From Paenibacillus peoriae KCTC 3763 (lineage in GTDB: Bacteria > Bacillota > Bacilli > Paenibacillales > Paenibacillaceae): a stretch of 64,000 nucleotides of DNA. How positions within the stretch are numbered: position 1 is the first letter of the stretch; each line of letters begins with the position of its first letter. Both the position numbers and the translations under genes were made by a program. The notes under the pieces were generated by a model that did not search any database, had not been told where the DNA came from, and saw only the letters and a program-made list of their open reading frames with translations. The stretch spans positions 248,001 through 312,000 of the forward strand of contig NZ_AGFX01000012.1 of assembly GCF_000236805.1 (NCBI RefSeq). The letters run 5' to 3'. Shown in pieces: positions 41,412-51,286 of this stretch.

Positions 41412-42764
41412 ATGGATGCAGAAAATCTCCATTACTTTGAAAAAGCACCAGTCGCAAAAGCCGTAGCTCACTTCGCTATACCAATGATGCTAGGCACGTC
41501 AATGAGTGTCATTTATTCTATCTTGAATGCCTTTCTCATTGGCACACTGGGCAATACTGCCATGTTAACCGCACTCGCACTAACTTTGCCGTTATTCGCG
41601 GTAATTATGGCGCTAGGCAACTTGATCGGCATCGGTAGCGGTACATTCATCTCCCGTTTGCTGGGAGAGAAAAAATATGATGATCTAAAGCATGTATCTT
41701 CATTCGCCTTTTACAGTAGTTTAGTTCTCGGTCTTATCGTGATGGCCGTTGGCCTCCCGTTGATTGATCCAATCGTTCATGGTCTGGGGGCAACGTCTGA
41801 ATCCTTCGGATTTACAAAAGACTACGTGACGATTATGCTTGTTGGTTCACCATTTGTCATATTGTTCTTCACGCTGGAGAATATCGTGCGCTCGGAAGGC
41901 GCAGCAATCACGTCGATGATGGGTATGATTCTCAGTGTTGTTGTGAATATTATTCTCGATGTGCTAGTCATCTTTGTCTTCCATTGGGACGTGATCGGCG
42001 TTGCGTCTGCTACAGTTATCTCTAACTTGGTTGCGAGTGCATTTTACGCCTTCCATATGGGATATAAGAGCCCATTTTTAACCGTCTCCGTAAAATGGTT
42101 TAAGGCTACCAAGGACATTCTGAGCAATGTATTCAAAATCGGAGTTCCCGTCTTTGTTATGAGTGTCTTTTTAGGTGCAATGTCGCTCATCCTTAACCTT
42201 TTTCTTGCCGAATATGGGGATCAAGCCATAGCGGGGTATGGAATTTCATCACGTTTATTGCAATTTCCTGAGTTTATTCTGATGGGCTTATGCGAGGGAG
42301 TCGTGCCGTTGATTGCCTTCTCTTTTACAGCGAATAAATTACGCATGAAGCAAACCATTGGATTCACGATTAAAGCTATTGTGGCGTTAGCAGTCGTGTT
42401 CGGTGTTGTCGTCTATCTGATTTCCGACCACTTAATTGGTTTATTTACGAGTGACCCGCAATTAATTGAAATGGGTAGCTACATTCTACATGTGACGTTC
42501 TTATCCTTGTTCATTACAGGAATGGTCTCACTGTTTACGGGGATTTTTCAAGCAACCGCGCAAGGAACCGCCGCGTTTATTATGTCAATTATTCAAGGAG
42601 TTACTCTGATTCCTGTGTTGTATATTGCTAATCGAATGAGCGGATTCCACGGGGTGGTCTGGTCCCTTGTCATTTCGGATGCCGTCGCGTTCCTTGTTGG
42701 TGCCATCATGCTGTATGTTCTGCAGACCAAATTGCAGCCGGATTTGGATAATTTAGTACAGTAG
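41412..42764 (+). CDS. MATE family multidrug efflux transporter
   Basis: A protein of about 450 residues with 12 membrane helices of the MATE (MatE) family: MMLGTSMSVIYSILNAFLIG, a second half beginning FKIGVPVFVMSVFLGAMSLI, and GYGISSRLLQFPEFILMGLC. MATE proteins export cationic drugs using Na+ or H+ gradients. ATG 41412 is the best start; GTG 41403 in the same frame is possible and no strong ribosome-binding site precedes either. The divergent TetR gene and its three operator-like sites predict drug-induced expression. Confidence 0.9.
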   Translation: MDAENLHYFEKAPVAKAVAHFAIPMMLGTSMSVIYSILNAFLIGTLGNTAMLTALALTLPLFAVIMALGNLIGIGSGTFISRLLGEKKYDDLKHVSSFAFYSSLVLGLIVMAVGLPLIDPIVHGLGATSESFGFTKDYVTIMLVGSPFVILFFTLENIVRSEGAAITSMMGMILSVVVNIILDVLVIFVFHWDVIGVASATVISNLVASAFYAFHMGYKSPFLTVSVKWFKATKDILSNVFKIGVPVFVMSVFLGAMSLILNLFLAEYGDQAIAGYGISSRLLQFPEFILMGLCEGVVPLIAFSFTANKLRMKQTIGFTIKAIVALAVVFGVVVYLISDHLIGLFTSDPQLIEMGSYILHVTFLSLFITGMVSLFTGIFQATAQGTAAFIMSIIQGVTLIPVLYIANRMSGFHGVVWSLVISDAVAFLVGAIMLYVLQTKLQPDLDNLVQ

Positions 42765-42784
42765 AAAACATATAACACGCAAGA

Positions 42785-42822
42785 AGGCAGGATAAGGACA
42801 CTACCCGACCCTGTCTTTTTTA
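42785..42822 (+). terminator. Terminator after the MATE gene
   Basis: GGCAGG pairs with CCTGTC (one wobble) with a long loop, followed by TTTTTT. It begins 21 bases past the MATE stop. Confidence 0.55.
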
Positions 42823-42878
42823 GGTACACTTCGAGACGGGCAAACCCGTGCCTCCTATTCCCTTATATTTCACTTTTC

Positions 42879-42922
42879 AACGCTCCATTCCCAAAGATAT
42901 TATTTGTCTGTCTGGGAGTGTT
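42879..42922 (-). terminator. Possible terminator of the sulfur salvage operon
   Basis: On the minus strand AACACTCCC pairs with GGAGCGTT with an inner CCCA/TGGG helix. It lies eight bases past the amidohydrolase stop, but the following GAAAAGTG is not T-rich. Confidence 0.4.
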
Positions 42923-42930
42923 AATAAGAC

Positions 42931-44088
42931 CTACTCTATGAATGCCAGCGCCGACTCTGCCAGTGAAGCCAGCAGCTTCGCCGTTCCCGGCAGCGCACGT
43001 TCATCCAGATCAAAGGCCGGATGATGCCATTCCTGGCTCCCCGAAGTGCCAACAAAAACGAACACACCGGGGATGCTTTTCTGATAAAACCCAAAATCCT
43101 CGCTCGCCGGGGAGGGTACGGGGCGAACAACCTCTAGGCCGGCAGCGCGAGCTGCCTGCTCCGCAATGACAGCCAGCGGCCCGTCATTCAGCACAGGTGG
43201 CGGACCTTCAATCCAGCGGATGGTCGCTTGCGTGGAAAAAGCAGCGGCAACACCTTTGACGACCTGCTCGAAGCGTTCAGCCACCTGTGCACGCACGTTT
43301 TCGTCAAACGTCCGGATCGTGCCGTCCAGATAGGCACGGTCCGGGATGATATTCCAGGCGTTGCCGCTGTGCAGCTTTGTAACACTGATCACTGCACTAT
43401 CCAGTGGGTTGACGCTCCGACTCACAATGGATTGCAGGGCCGTAATGATATGTGATGAGACCACAATCGGATCAATCCCTGCATGCGGCACGGCTGCATG
43501 CGTGCTCAGTCCCTCCACCTCAATGTAAAAGCCGTCCGCCGCTGCCATTAGCGGACCTTCCTTGATCCCGACCGTGCCTACCGGCAGGTCCGGCTTATTA
43601 TGCAGGCCGAATATGGCCTGCACGCCTGCCAAGGCACCGCTGTCCAGCACTTGGGCTGCGCCCTTGGCCTTTTCCTCGGCTGGCTGAAACACCAGCCGAA
43701 CCGTCCCTTTCAGCTCCTGCTCCCGCTGTTTTAACAATACAGCAGCCCCGAAGAGGGAAGCTGTATGAAAATCATGCCCGCAGGCATGCATCTTGCCCGG
43801 ATGCACCGAGGCATAAGCCAATCCCGTCTCCTCCTGAATCGGGAGCGCATCAATGTCCGCTCGAAGCGCCACAAGCGGCCCCTCCTGCTGCCCGCCGATT
43901 TCTGCCACCAGCCCGGTGCGCAGTGGCACATCCAGAATGGTTATGCTGTGTTCTTCCAGCAGACGGCGGATATAGGCTGTCGTTTCAACTTCCTCATTCG
44001 ACAGCTCGGGATTTCGGTGAAGATGGCGACGAATGACCACCAGTTCCTGCTCCAAAACCTGCTCCTTGGTCTCGATTGTTCCGCTCAT
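42931..44088 (-). CDS. M20-family amidohydrolase / N-acyl-cysteine-type deacetylase
   Basis: A 385-residue metal-dependent amidohydrolase of the M20 family. Motifs: RRHLHRNPELS, ALRADIDALPIQEETG, HACGHDFHT (metal ligands), VFQPAEEKAKGA, GLHNKPDLPVG and ASEDFGFYQ. B. subtilis places such enzymes (YtnL/SndA, YxeP) in the ytm and yxe operons, where they deacetylate N-acetylated S-substituted cysteines. Here it is the last gene of the equivalent operon, 57 bases after the ytmO-like gene. Hippurate or other N-acyl amino acids are alternative substrates. Confidence 0.82.
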   Translation of the reverse strand: MSGTIETKEQVLEQELVVIRRHLHRNPELSNEEVETTAYIRRLLEEHSITILDVPLRTGLVAEIGGQQEGPLVALRADIDALPIQEETGLAYASVHPGKMHACGHDFHTASLFGAAVLLKQREQELKGTVRLVFQPAEEKAKGAAQVLDSGALAGVQAIFGLHNKPDLPVGTVGIKEGPLMAAADGFYIEVEGLSTHAAVPHAGIDPIVVSSHIITALQSIVSRSVNPLDSAVISVTKLHSGNAWNIIPDRAYLDGTIRTFDENVRAQVAERFEQVVKGVAAAFSTQATIRWIEGPPPVLNDGPLAVIAEQAARAAGLEVVRPVPSPASEDFGFYQKSIPGVFVFVGTSGSQEWHHPAFDLDERALPGTAKLLASLAESALAFIE

Positions 44089-44144
44089 TCCTGTTCCTCC
44101 TTCGTGAATCCAGAATGGTTATAACTTTTTCAAGTCGATAACAG

Positions 44145-45161
44145 CTAGGATTGTACAAGCGATCCGGCAAAAGCTTCATGCAGCAGCTCAAATGAGCGCA
44201 CGCGCTTTTCAATATCCCGTATTCCCGTCGTGACGATCAGCTCATCGGCTTGATATTTCGCTTGAATTTCCGTCAACAAAGCATAGATTTCGTCTTTATT
44301 GCCTTTGTTAATTTGCGCTTCCGTAACTTCAATTGTATACTGTTCACCCGATTGCTTGCCGAATTCCTCTGCACTTTCCAGCGTTCCCACCGTCGCTGTT
44401 TTTCCATTGGCCAGAAGAATCTTGTACAGCTTGTGCTCGCCTGCCAAGGCTTCAGCCTCCTCGGAGGTATCAGCTACAATGACGGACAGTGCAAAAAGAA
44501 CCTTTGGCACACGTCCAAGGCTATAATCGAATGACTCCCGATACGTGCGGAATGCATCCAATGCCACCTGCTCACTGCTATTGATAAATTGCGAGAAAAC
44601 GTAAGGCAACCCCAAACGCGCTGCGATTCCAGCACTGTCTGCACTTGTACCCAGAACATAGATATCCGCTGGTGTTTCCGGAATCGGATTCGCCTGTAGT
44701 CCAGCCAAAGGCCCCTCCTCCGATGGGATATGATGAATGTAACGACTTACTTCATCAATTTTTTCTTCCAGAGAAGGCGCACCATGCACGTTACGCTGCA
44801 ATGCCTGTGTGGACTTTGGTAATCCGCCCGGTGCGCGGCCAATGCCCAAATCTACGCGGCCCGGCGCAAGAGATGACAGCACATTGAAGTTTTCGGCCAC
44901 TTTATACGGGCTGTAATGCTGCAGCATCACCCCGCCTGAGCCAATTTTAATATGCTCGGTACGTGCCAGCAAATGAGAAATGAGTACCTCTGGTGAAGAA
45001 CCCGCAACCTGCTCGGAATCGTGATGTTCTGATACCCAAAAGCGTGAAAATCCCAATTCCTCTACACGCTGTGCCAGTTTAATCGTGTTGCGAAGCGCTT
45101 GTGCAGCTGTTTCACCCTCGCCTATAGGGCTTTGATCCAACACTCCGATTTTAATACTCAT
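44145..45161 (-). CDS. ytmO: LLM-class flavin monooxygenase, YtmO/CmoO-like
   Basis: A 338-residue luciferase-like monooxygenase. The N-terminus (IGVLDQSPIGEGETAAQAL), FSRFWVSEHHDSEQVAGSSP, IKIGSGGVMLQHYSPYKVAE and RVDLGIGRAPGG are typical of the YtmO type. It uses reduced flavin to oxidise S-substituted cysteine derivatives during sulfur salvage; that role comes from the B. subtilis operon in which the orthologue lies. It is 15 bases downstream of the ABC ATPase gene. Confidence 0.82.
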   Translation of the reverse strand: MSIKIGVLDQSPIGEGETAAQALRNTIKLAQRVEELGFSRFWVSEHHDSEQVAGSSPEVLISHLLARTEHIKIGSGGVMLQHYSPYKVAENFNVLSSLAPGRVDLGIGRAPGGLPKSTQALQRNVHGAPSLEEKIDEVSRYIHHIPSEEGPLAGLQANPIPETPADIYVLGTSADSAGIAARLGLPYVFSQFINSSEQVALDAFRTYRESFDYSLGRVPKVLFALSVIVADTSEEAEALAGEHKLYKILLANGKTATVGTLESAEEFGKQSGEQYTIEVTEAQINKGNKDEIYALLTEIQAKYQADELIVTTGIRDIEKRVRSFELLHEAFAGSLVQS

Positions 45162-45176
45162 GTCTCCCTCTCCCGT

Positions 45177-45929
45177 CTATATCGAATAATTATATTCTGG
45201 TGTAATTCGTTTCAGGAATTGCTTTGTCCGTTCTTCTTTGGGGTGGTTAAACATATCGTCCGGTGTGCCTTCCTCGATGATATGACCGCCATCCATAAAT
45301 ACCACATGATTTGAAACATCTCGCGCAAAGCCCATTTCATGCGTAACGACAATCATCGTAATGCCTTCCTTCGCGATCTTGCGAATCACCGACAGCACCT
45401 CGCCCACCAGTTCAGGGTCCAGCGCCGAGGTCGGCTCATCGAACAAAATCACTTCCGGGTTCAGCGCCAAAGCACGCGCAATGCCGACACGCTGCTGCTG
45501 TCCACCGGATAGCTGGCTCGGATAATGATTCAGCTTCTCGCCCAGACCGACCTTTTCCAGCACTTCAATGCTGATTTTTTTCGCTTCCTCCAGCTTCACC
45601 TTGCGGACGACGACAAGTCCCTCCATGACGTTTTCCAGCGCCGTTTTGTGCTTGAATAAATTGTATTGCTGAAAGACCATGGCCGTCTTTTGCCGTAAAG
45701 CCAAAACTTCCTTTTTCGCAGGCCGCTTGCAGTTCACCGTAAAATCACCGATGCTGACTTCTCCGTCATTCGGCTTTTCCAGATAATTGATGCAGCGCAG
45801 CAAGGTCGTTTTGCCCGAACCGCTCGGGCCCAGAATAACGACGACCTCTCCTTTGTTCACGGTCAAATCAATACCTTTGAGCACCTCATGCTTGCCGAAC
45901 GATTTCGTTATATTTTGCAGACGGATCAT
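45177..45929 (-). CDS. tcyN: Sulfur amino acid ABC transporter ATPase
   Basis: A 250-residue ATPase of the polar amino acid family: Walker [25 protein letters not shown], signature [15 protein letters not shown], Walker [20 protein letters not shown]. It overlaps the permease gene by four bases (ATGA). It energises import of cystine or S-substituted cysteines with the two permeases and binding protein of this operon. The TcyN assignment rests on operon context. Confidence 0.85.
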   Translation of the reverse strand: MIRLQNITKSFGKHEVLKGIDLTVNKGEVVVILGPSGSGKTTLLRCINYLEKPNDGEVSIGDFTVNCKRPAKKEVLALRQKTAMVFQQYNLFKHKTALENVMEGLVVVRKVKLEEAKKISIEVLEKVGLGEKLNHYPSQLSGGQQQRVGIARALALNPEVILFDEPTSALDPELVGEVLSVIRKIAKEGITMIVVTHEMGFARDVSNHVVFMDGGHIIEEGTPDDMFNHPKEERTKQFLKRITPEYNYSI

Positions 45930-46636
45930 GATGCTCTACCTCCATGAAACACATTGATTTTTTTCTCTACCAACCCGGATATTCGCTCAATCAGCACCGT
46001 CAAACCCCAGAAAAGCAGAGCGGCCGCAATGTACACCTCTAAATACTTCCAGTTGGTAGATGCCAGAATTTCAGCCTGTGCCTGGATTTCTGTCACCGAA
46101 ACCGTAAAGGCCAAGGTGGAGCCATGAAGCATCCCAATCACAGAATTCGTCAGGTTCGGCAAGCTCACCACGAACGCCTGCGGAAATACGATTCGTCTCA
46201 GCACTTGCCATGTCGTCATGCCGACTGCATAGGCTGCCTCGATCTGCCCCCGGTTCACCGATTGTATACCGGAACGAACGACCTCAGACATGTACGCGCC
46301 ACTGGTAATGGAAAATGAAATGAGGGCAAATACCATATAGGGAACGTCTTTGGAATGAAACGACCAGACGAAATGGTTCGCTCCCGCATCAATCAGCAAA
46401 GGCAAGCTGAAATAGATAAGCAGCAAATGCATCAGCATCGGTGTACCCCGGATAAAGGTCACATAAGCGTGCGATATCTGGGACAACACAGGCAACTTAT
46501 AAATTCGGGCCAGCGCCGTTATAATACCGATGACCATCCCTGCCAGTACGGAAACCACCGTAATGATTAACGTATTGGGCAACGCGGAGAACAGCCCCAA
46601 AAAGGCGGTATACATAAATCCAAAATCCAGACTCAT
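45926..46636 (-). CDS. tcyM: Sulfur amino acid ABC transporter permease 2
   Basis: A 236-residue His/Glu/Gln-type permease with five helices and the family's [34 protein letters not shown], and [20 protein letters not shown] (EAA loop) elements. It overlaps the genes on both sides by four bases, so the transporter subunits are tightly coupled. It forms a heterodimeric channel with the TcyL-like permease. Confidence 0.85.
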   Translation of the reverse strand: MSLDFGFMYTAFLGLFSALPNTLIITVVSVLAGMVIGIITALARIYKLPVLSQISHAYVTFIRGTPMLMHLLLIYFSLPLLIDAGANHFVWSFHSKDVPYMVFALISFSITSGAYMSEVVRSGIQSVNRGQIEAAYAVGMTTWQVLRRIVFPQAFVVSLPNLTNSVIGMLHGSTLAFTVSVTEIQAQAEILASTNWKYLEVYIAAALLFWGLTVLIERISGLVEKKINVFHGGRAS

Positions 46637-47412
46637 ATGCCTTTGCCTCCTTTGCTAAGACGTGGACTCCGCAGGTGCCGCACGACAAAGCCTTTTCGTT
46701 GTTCAGGCTCTTTCCGGGCGGTATCCCGATGCTCATGTCGGAGAAGCACATTTTCCAGCATCTTGAACAATTTTTGTAAAATCAGGCTGATCACCAAATA
46801 GATCAAAGACAGTGCAATATAGGTTTCAACAAAATGCTGGGTAGCCGAGCCTAATGTCTGTGATTTTCCCGTCATCTCCATCGCACCGATGGTAAACGCC
46901 AGTGAAGTATCCTTCAAATTTCCAATCACCAGATTGGAGAATACCGGAACCACAACAGCCAGTGCTTGCGGCAAAATAATGCGTGTAAAGGTCTGATATC
47001 CGGTCATGCCGACGGACTGTGCTGCCTCGATCTGTCCACGGTCTACGGCTTCCACACCTGACCGGATAATCTCCGAAATAAATGCCCCGCTATTAAGCGC
47101 GTAGGTCGCTATGGCAAACCACAATACATCCCATCTGGAGGAGTTGATATCGACCAGCTTCAGCAGCTCCGGCAAACCGTAATACACCAGAAACAGCTGG
47201 ATTAAAATAGGCGTTCCGCGAAAAAAGGAAACATACACCTGAGAAACACGTTTGAGAAAAGGAATGTTATACATGCGAGGCAGCGCAACCAACAGACCGA
47301 TCACCAGCCCCAATACTAGCGAGCTTGCCACAATAAACAACGTGATGTGCAAATAAGACAGCATTTTCGGGATAAAGCTAAAAACATAGTCAATATTGAA
47401 CTCTCTGCTCAT
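46633..47412 (-). CDS. tcyL: Sulfur amino acid ABC transporter permease 1
   Basis: A 259-residue permease paralogous to the next gene: RGTPILIQLFLVYYGLPELL, GQIEAAQSVGMTGYQTFTRI and five hydrophobic helices. The C-terminal 25 residues are unusually basic (HEHRDTARKEPEQRKGF). It starts about 75 bases after the binding-protein stop. Confidence 0.85.
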   Translation of the reverse strand: MSREFNIDYVFSFIPKMLSYLHITLFIVASSLVLGLVIGLLVALPRMYNIPFLKRVSQVYVSFFRGTPILIQLFLVYYGLPELLKLVDINSSRWDVLWFAIATYALNSGAFISEIIRSGVEAVDRGQIEAAQSVGMTGYQTFTRIILPQALAVVVPVFSNLVIGNLKDTSLAFTIGAMEMTGKSQTLGSATQHFVETYIALSLIYLVISLILQKLFKMLENVLLRHEHRDTARKEPEQRKGFVVRHLRSPRLSKGGKGI

Positions 47413-47486
47413 ATACCTGCCTCCTTCCTATACATCAGCGGTCAGAATACACGGAGTACCCTGACCGCTGAAAATTCAAACCAACC

Positions 47487-48335
47487 TTATTTCTTGCTGC
47501 TGCCTTCCTTTTTCACATCTTCCAGAGACTTGGTAAAGTCCTCTCCGAGCCACTTAACGCTCAGCTTTGACAGCGTGCCGTCGTCCTTCACTTCCTGAAT
47601 CGCTTTGTCCAGATCGTCCGCCAGACCCTGCTCATTTTTGTTCAGTACATACAATACATCCGATTGAGTCAGAGGATCACCGACGGTTTTCAGAGCGACT
47701 TCTCCTTTTTCATCCGTGTTAAAACGGTTTGCAAAGTCTGTCGTAATGGTAGCATCTATACGGCCGCTCGTTATTTGTTGCACCGTATCATTGGCTGCAC
47801 CGCTCGTATACACGATGTTCAAGGCGTTCCCATGAGTTTTGTTGTACTCCTTCAGCACATAGGCCGCATTACTGGTTGGGCTGGTAAGTACCTTTTTCCC
47901 TTTCAAATCATCAATCGAATGGACCGTATTGTTATCCTTTGCTACGGCAACTCTGTTCAGGAAAATACTATACGGATTTTTGTTGAACAGATATTTGGCT
48001 TCGCGCTCCGGGTTCTTTTCCATTTGATGAGATACCATGTCAATTTTACCGGCATCCAGACTCAGCAGCAGATTGCCAAAGTCCATCGTTTTGAATTCAA
48101 ATTCGTATTGAGGCAGGCGCTTATCCAGTTCCTTGATCAGTTCCACATCAAAGCCTGTTAGATTTCCGTTTTCGTCAATAAAGCACACATTTTTGAATTG
48201 AGTACCTGTGCCTACGATAATTTTCTTCACATCTCCGTTGGAACCTGATGCACTGGACGTATCGTCTGAGGAACCACAGCCTGCTATCACCAGGACCATC
48301 GCCACAACAGACAATAATGCAAACCACTTTTTCAT
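47487..48335 (-). CDS. tcyJ: Sulfur amino acid-binding lipoprotein (TcyJ/TcyK-like)
   Basis: A 282-residue family 3 solute-binding lipoprotein. ATG 48335 follows GAGGGGG; the open frame extends upstream but overlaps the LysR gene without need. The signal ends in lipobox IAGC, then a Ser/Gly linker and the ligand-binding fold (VCFIDENGNLTGFDVELIKE, MDFGNLLLSLDAGKIDMVSH, KGKKVLTSPTSNAAYVL). Only one binding protein is present where B. subtilis has two (TcyJ and TcyK), so the J/K choice is arbitrary. Confidence 0.8.
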   Translation of the reverse strand: MKKWFALLSVVAMVLVIAGCGSSDDTSSASGSNGDVKKIIVGTGTQFKNVCFIDENGNLTGFDVELIKELDKRLPQYEFEFKTMDFGNLLLSLDAGKIDMVSHQMEKNPEREAKYLFNKNPYSIFLNRVAVAKDNNTVHSIDDLKGKKVLTSPTSNAAYVLKEYNKTHGNALNIVYTSGAANDTVQQITSGRIDATITTDFANRFNTDEKGEVALKTVGDPLTQSDVLYVLNKNEQGLADDLDKAIQEVKDDGTLSKLSVKWLGEDFTKSLEDVKKEGSSKK

Positions 48336-48358
48336 ATGAATCCCCCTCGTCTCTTGTT

Positions 48359-49249
48359 CTATAACAAAACAGCCTCTCGAAAGCCATCTGTCAGCGCATC
48401 TGCAAAATCCGATGTCACTGCACAATCTTCTTTGGTTGCCACAATGCTAATCTGCATAGATACACTAGCCACCTCAGGTACATGAATGCGGAACAACTTC
48501 TTATCCTTCACTTCACGGCTTACACAGATATCCGGTAAAAAGGCAATACCCGCTTCTTCCAATACCAGCTTTTTGGCCGTGACCACATTATCTACCTGAA
48601 AGGCAATATCCGGCGGCTGCTCCAGGGATTCAAAAGCTCGATGAATTCTCATCCAATCCAATGATCCGCATTCGAAGAACACCAGTGTTTCATGTTGGAT
48701 ATCCTGAATGCTGGCCTTGCCTGTCTTCATAAACGGATGACCATCGTATGCATACAGAGAAATAGGATCTTCATAAAAAGCAAGCGTACGAATGGCCGGA
48801 TGCATCACTTTACGGACAAAACTAATGTCTACTTCACGGTTCAACAGCTTCTGTACCAGTTGATCCGTCGTAGCCGTCACAATTTTGTAGTTAACCTCCG
48901 GGTAGCGAGCGCGAAGCTGCTTTAATATTTCAGGAATGATATAATTCGACACCGATATCGTACAGCCAATTCGAATTTGCTGAGGTACTTTCTTGCGCTG
49001 TTGGAGCTTTTGCTTTCCTTTTTGCAGCACCTGCAGCATCTGCTCCGCATAAGGAAGAAACTTTCGCCCCTCCTCCGTCAGAATGGTCTGCTTGCTTTGG
49101 CGGTCAAACAGCTTGCATTCCAGCTCACGCTCCAGCGTCTGAATCCGGGCTGTGACAGAGGGCTGTGACAAGAACAACGCTTCTGCCGCCTTGTTAAAAC
49201 TGCCATAATGATTCACGTATACAAAGGCTTCCATATTCTCGATATTCAT
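48359..49249 (-). CDS. ytlI: LysR-family regulator, YtlI-like
   Basis: A 296-residue LysR activator: HTH residues about 1-60 (MNIENMEAFVYVNHYGSFNK, LFLSQPSVTARIQTLEREL) and a periplasmic-binding-like effector domain. ATG 49249 follows GGAGG. YtlI activates the ytmI operon in B. subtilis in response to sulfur limitation. Here the gene lies inside the operon, between the FMN reductase and the binding protein, and is preceded by a 64-bp inverted repeat whose inner arm abuts its ribosome-binding site. Confidence 0.8.
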   Translation of the reverse strand: MNIENMEAFVYVNHYGSFNKAAEALFLSQPSVTARIQTLERELECKLFDRQSKQTILTEEGRKFLPYAEQMLQVLQKGKQKLQQRKKVPQQIRIGCTISVSNYIIPEILKQLRARYPEVNYKIVTATTDQLVQKLLNREVDISFVRKVMHPAIRTLAFYEDPISLYAYDGHPFMKTGKASIQDIQHETLVFFECGSLDWMRIHRAFESLEQPPDIAFQVDNVVTAKKLVLEEAGIAFLPDICVSREVKDKKLFRIHVPEVASVSMQISIVATKEDCAVTSDFADALTDGFREAVLL

Positions 49250-49261
49250 ACGCAAGTCCTC

Positions 49262-49325
49262 CAGTGAGTTTATATACACTTATCCAATATGTTAACTCGG
49301 GTTTTTTGTATCATAAAACTCACTG
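49262..49325 (-). promoter_or_regulatory. Inverted repeat flanking the ytlI upstream region
   Basis: CAGTGAGTTT and AAACTCACTG are perfect 10-base inverted arms (49316-49325 and 49262-49271), extending with one-base gaps to about 16. They enclose 44 bases that probably hold the regulator's promoter, and the proximal arm runs directly into the GGAGG of ytlI. Either a large RNA hairpin or paired protein sites is possible. Confidence 0.6.
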
Positions 49326-49356
49326 AACGACCTGTCAATGGAAATATTGAAAATAT

Positions 49357-49887
49357 CTATCCCCTTAATAGCTCATTCAATTCTTTCACAGAACGGTCCA
49401 GCCGCACAGCCAATTCCTCGGATAATCCATAGGCTCCATCCGGCAGCCGTTCAACCCACTGATCCAGCGCATACACACCGCCAAGAATATGTCTTCCACC
49501 CAGCGCGTTGAGAACCGGCTTCAAGGCATAATCAATGACCAACAGGTGAGCCAGCGTGCCACCGATAAATAAAGGAAGTACAGGCTTACCCCTCAGCCCC
49601 TCCTGTGGAATCAGATCCAAAAATATCTTCAACAGACCGGAATAGGCGGCTTTATACACGGGAGAAGCCACGATGATGGCGTCTGCTGCTGCAATCAGCG
49701 CAAGTGCTGTCGTAATCTCAGGACTGTTAAAATTAGCCTGCACCAAATCCTCGGCTGGTAAGTCGGCCACATTCAGCAAAGTGGTCTCCGCTCCGGCCTG
49801 CTGCAATTGCTCGGTCGTATAGTTAATCAAGCCGTATAGACGGGATTGTGTAGACGGACTGCCTGACAGAATGACAACCTTGGACAT
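49357..49887 (-). CDS. NADPH-dependent FMN reductase (SsuE-like)
   Basis: A 176-residue flavodoxin-fold reductase: VVILSGSPSTQSRLYGLINY at the N-terminus (flavin phosphate loop), ADAIIVASPVYKAAYSGLLK and a C-terminal helical end. SsuE-type enzymes supply reduced FMN to two-component monooxygenases. It lies 17 bases after the ytnJ-like gene, so it most likely feeds the two LLM monooxygenases of this operon. The B. subtilis operon has RibR in place of such a reductase. Confidence 0.85.
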   Translation of the reverse strand: MSKVVILSGSPSTQSRLYGLINYTTEQLQQAGAETTLLNVADLPAEDLVQANFNSPEITTALALIAAADAIIVASPVYKAAYSGLLKIFLDLIPQEGLRGKPVLPLFIGGTLAHLLVIDYALKPVLNALGGRHILGGVYALDQWVERLPDGAYGLSEELAVRLDRSVKELNELLRG

Positions 49888-49904
49888 ATTTCTACCTCCT
49901 TCTG

Positions 49905-51245
49905 TTACGCGTCTACCTTTACTTTGGATCTAGCCGCTGTGTAACGGTTCTCTGGAATCGGCACGCCCAGGTTTTCACGAAGTGTGCTGAATTCATACTC
50001 CTGACGGTAAATACCGCGCTCCTGCAAAATTGGTACAACCAGATTTACAAAGTCATGCAGACCCGACGGCACATCAGAACCGATAATAAATCCGTCTGCT
50101 CCTTTTCTTTCAAACCACTCCTGTACCCGATCCGCCACCTGCTCAGCCGTCCCGATAAAAGCGGTTCTCGGTGTTGCCGAATGCAATGCCACCTCACGCA
50201 GGGTCAAATTTTGCTCTTTGGCCGTCCGTTTGATTTTATCCGTGCCGCTGCGGAATGCATTGCTGCCAATACCATCAAGCTCAGGGAATGGCTCATCCAA
50301 AGGATATTGTGAGAAATCATGATGATCGAAGTAACGTCCCAAATATTTTAACGCGGCCTCAATCGTCACCAGATTGGTGATCTCCTCGTACTTCTGTTCC
50401 GCTTCTTCCGTCGTGCTGCCGATAATCGGTGAAATGCCCGGTAAAATGACGATATCCTCTTCTGATCTGCCATAGCGGACCGCCCGTTCCTTCACATCAC
50501 GATAAAACTGCTGTGCTTCCTCCAATGTTTCATGTCCCGTAAACACAGCGTCCGCTTCCTTCGCAGCCAGGTTTTTACCATCCTCCGAAGAACCTGCCTG
50601 GAAAATAACTGGCTGTCCCTGCCTGGAACGCCCAATATTCAATGGACCCTGCACAGAGAAGAACTCACCTTGATGATTGAGTGTATGGAGCTTTTCAGGG
50701 TCAAAGAATACGCCGCTTTCCTTATCACGAATGAACGCATCCTCTTCCCATGAGTCCCACAGCCCTTTGGTCACCTGCAAATATTCATCGGCAATCTTAT
50801 AGCGCTGGGGATGCGACGGATGCTCGCCTTTGTTAAAATTAAGAGCAGAGCCTTCCAGCGGGGAAGTCACCACATTCCAGCCGGCACGGCCGCCACTGAT
50901 ATGATCAATGGAAGAAAACTGGCGTGCTACCGTAAACGGTTCGCTATAGGAAGTCGAAAGTGTACCGACCAGTCCGATCTGCTTCGTCACCCCGGCCAAA
51001 GCGGACAAAATCGTAATGGGTTCAAAACGGTTCAGAAAGTGGGGAATGGATTTTTCGTTAATAAACAGGCCGTCTGCGATAAATACGAGGTCAAACTTGC
51101 CTTCCTCCGCCTTTTGCGCCTGTGTTTTATAAAATTCCAAATTAACACTCGCGTCCGCAGGCACTTCGGGATGACGCCAAGTCGTCATGCTGCCCCCAAC
51201 ACCGTGAATAATGGCGCCAAACTTAATTTGTCTATTTTTAGCCAT
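49905..51245 (-). CDS. ytnJ: NtaA/SnaA/DszA-type flavin monooxygenase, YtnJ/CmoJ-like
   Basis: A 446-residue monooxygenase of the nitrilotriacetate/dibenzothiophene group. ATG 51245 follows AGGTGG. Motifs: [65 protein letters not shown] and [16 protein letters not shown]. In B. subtilis YtnJ (CmoJ) oxidises S-alkyl cysteine derivatives so the C-S bond breaks. It needs FMNH2 from a reductase; the SsuE-like gene follows immediately. Confidence 0.88.
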   Translation of the reverse strand: MAKNRQIKFGAIIHGVGGSMTTWRHPEVPADASVNLEFYKTQAQKAEEGKFDLVFIADGLFINEKSIPHFLNRFEPITILSALAGVTKQIGLVGTLSTSYSEPFTVARQFSSIDHISGGRAGWNVVTSPLEGSALNFNKGEHPSHPQRYKIADEYLQVTKGLWDSWEEDAFIRDKESGVFFDPEKLHTLNHQGEFFSVQGPLNIGRSRQGQPVIFQAGSSEDGKNLAAKEADAVFTGHETLEEAQQFYRDVKERAVRYGRSEEDIVILPGISPIIGSTTEEAEQKYEEITNLVTIEAALKYLGRYFDHHDFSQYPLDEPFPELDGIGSNAFRSGTDKIKRTAKEQNLTLREVALHSATPRTAFIGTAEQVADRVQEWFERKGADGFIIGSDVPSGLHDFVNLVVPILQERGIYRQEYEFSTLRENLGVPIPENRYTAARSKVKVDA

Positions 51246-51286
51246 GACTCTTCCACCTCTCTTGAACATATTGGTTATCCTTCGGC

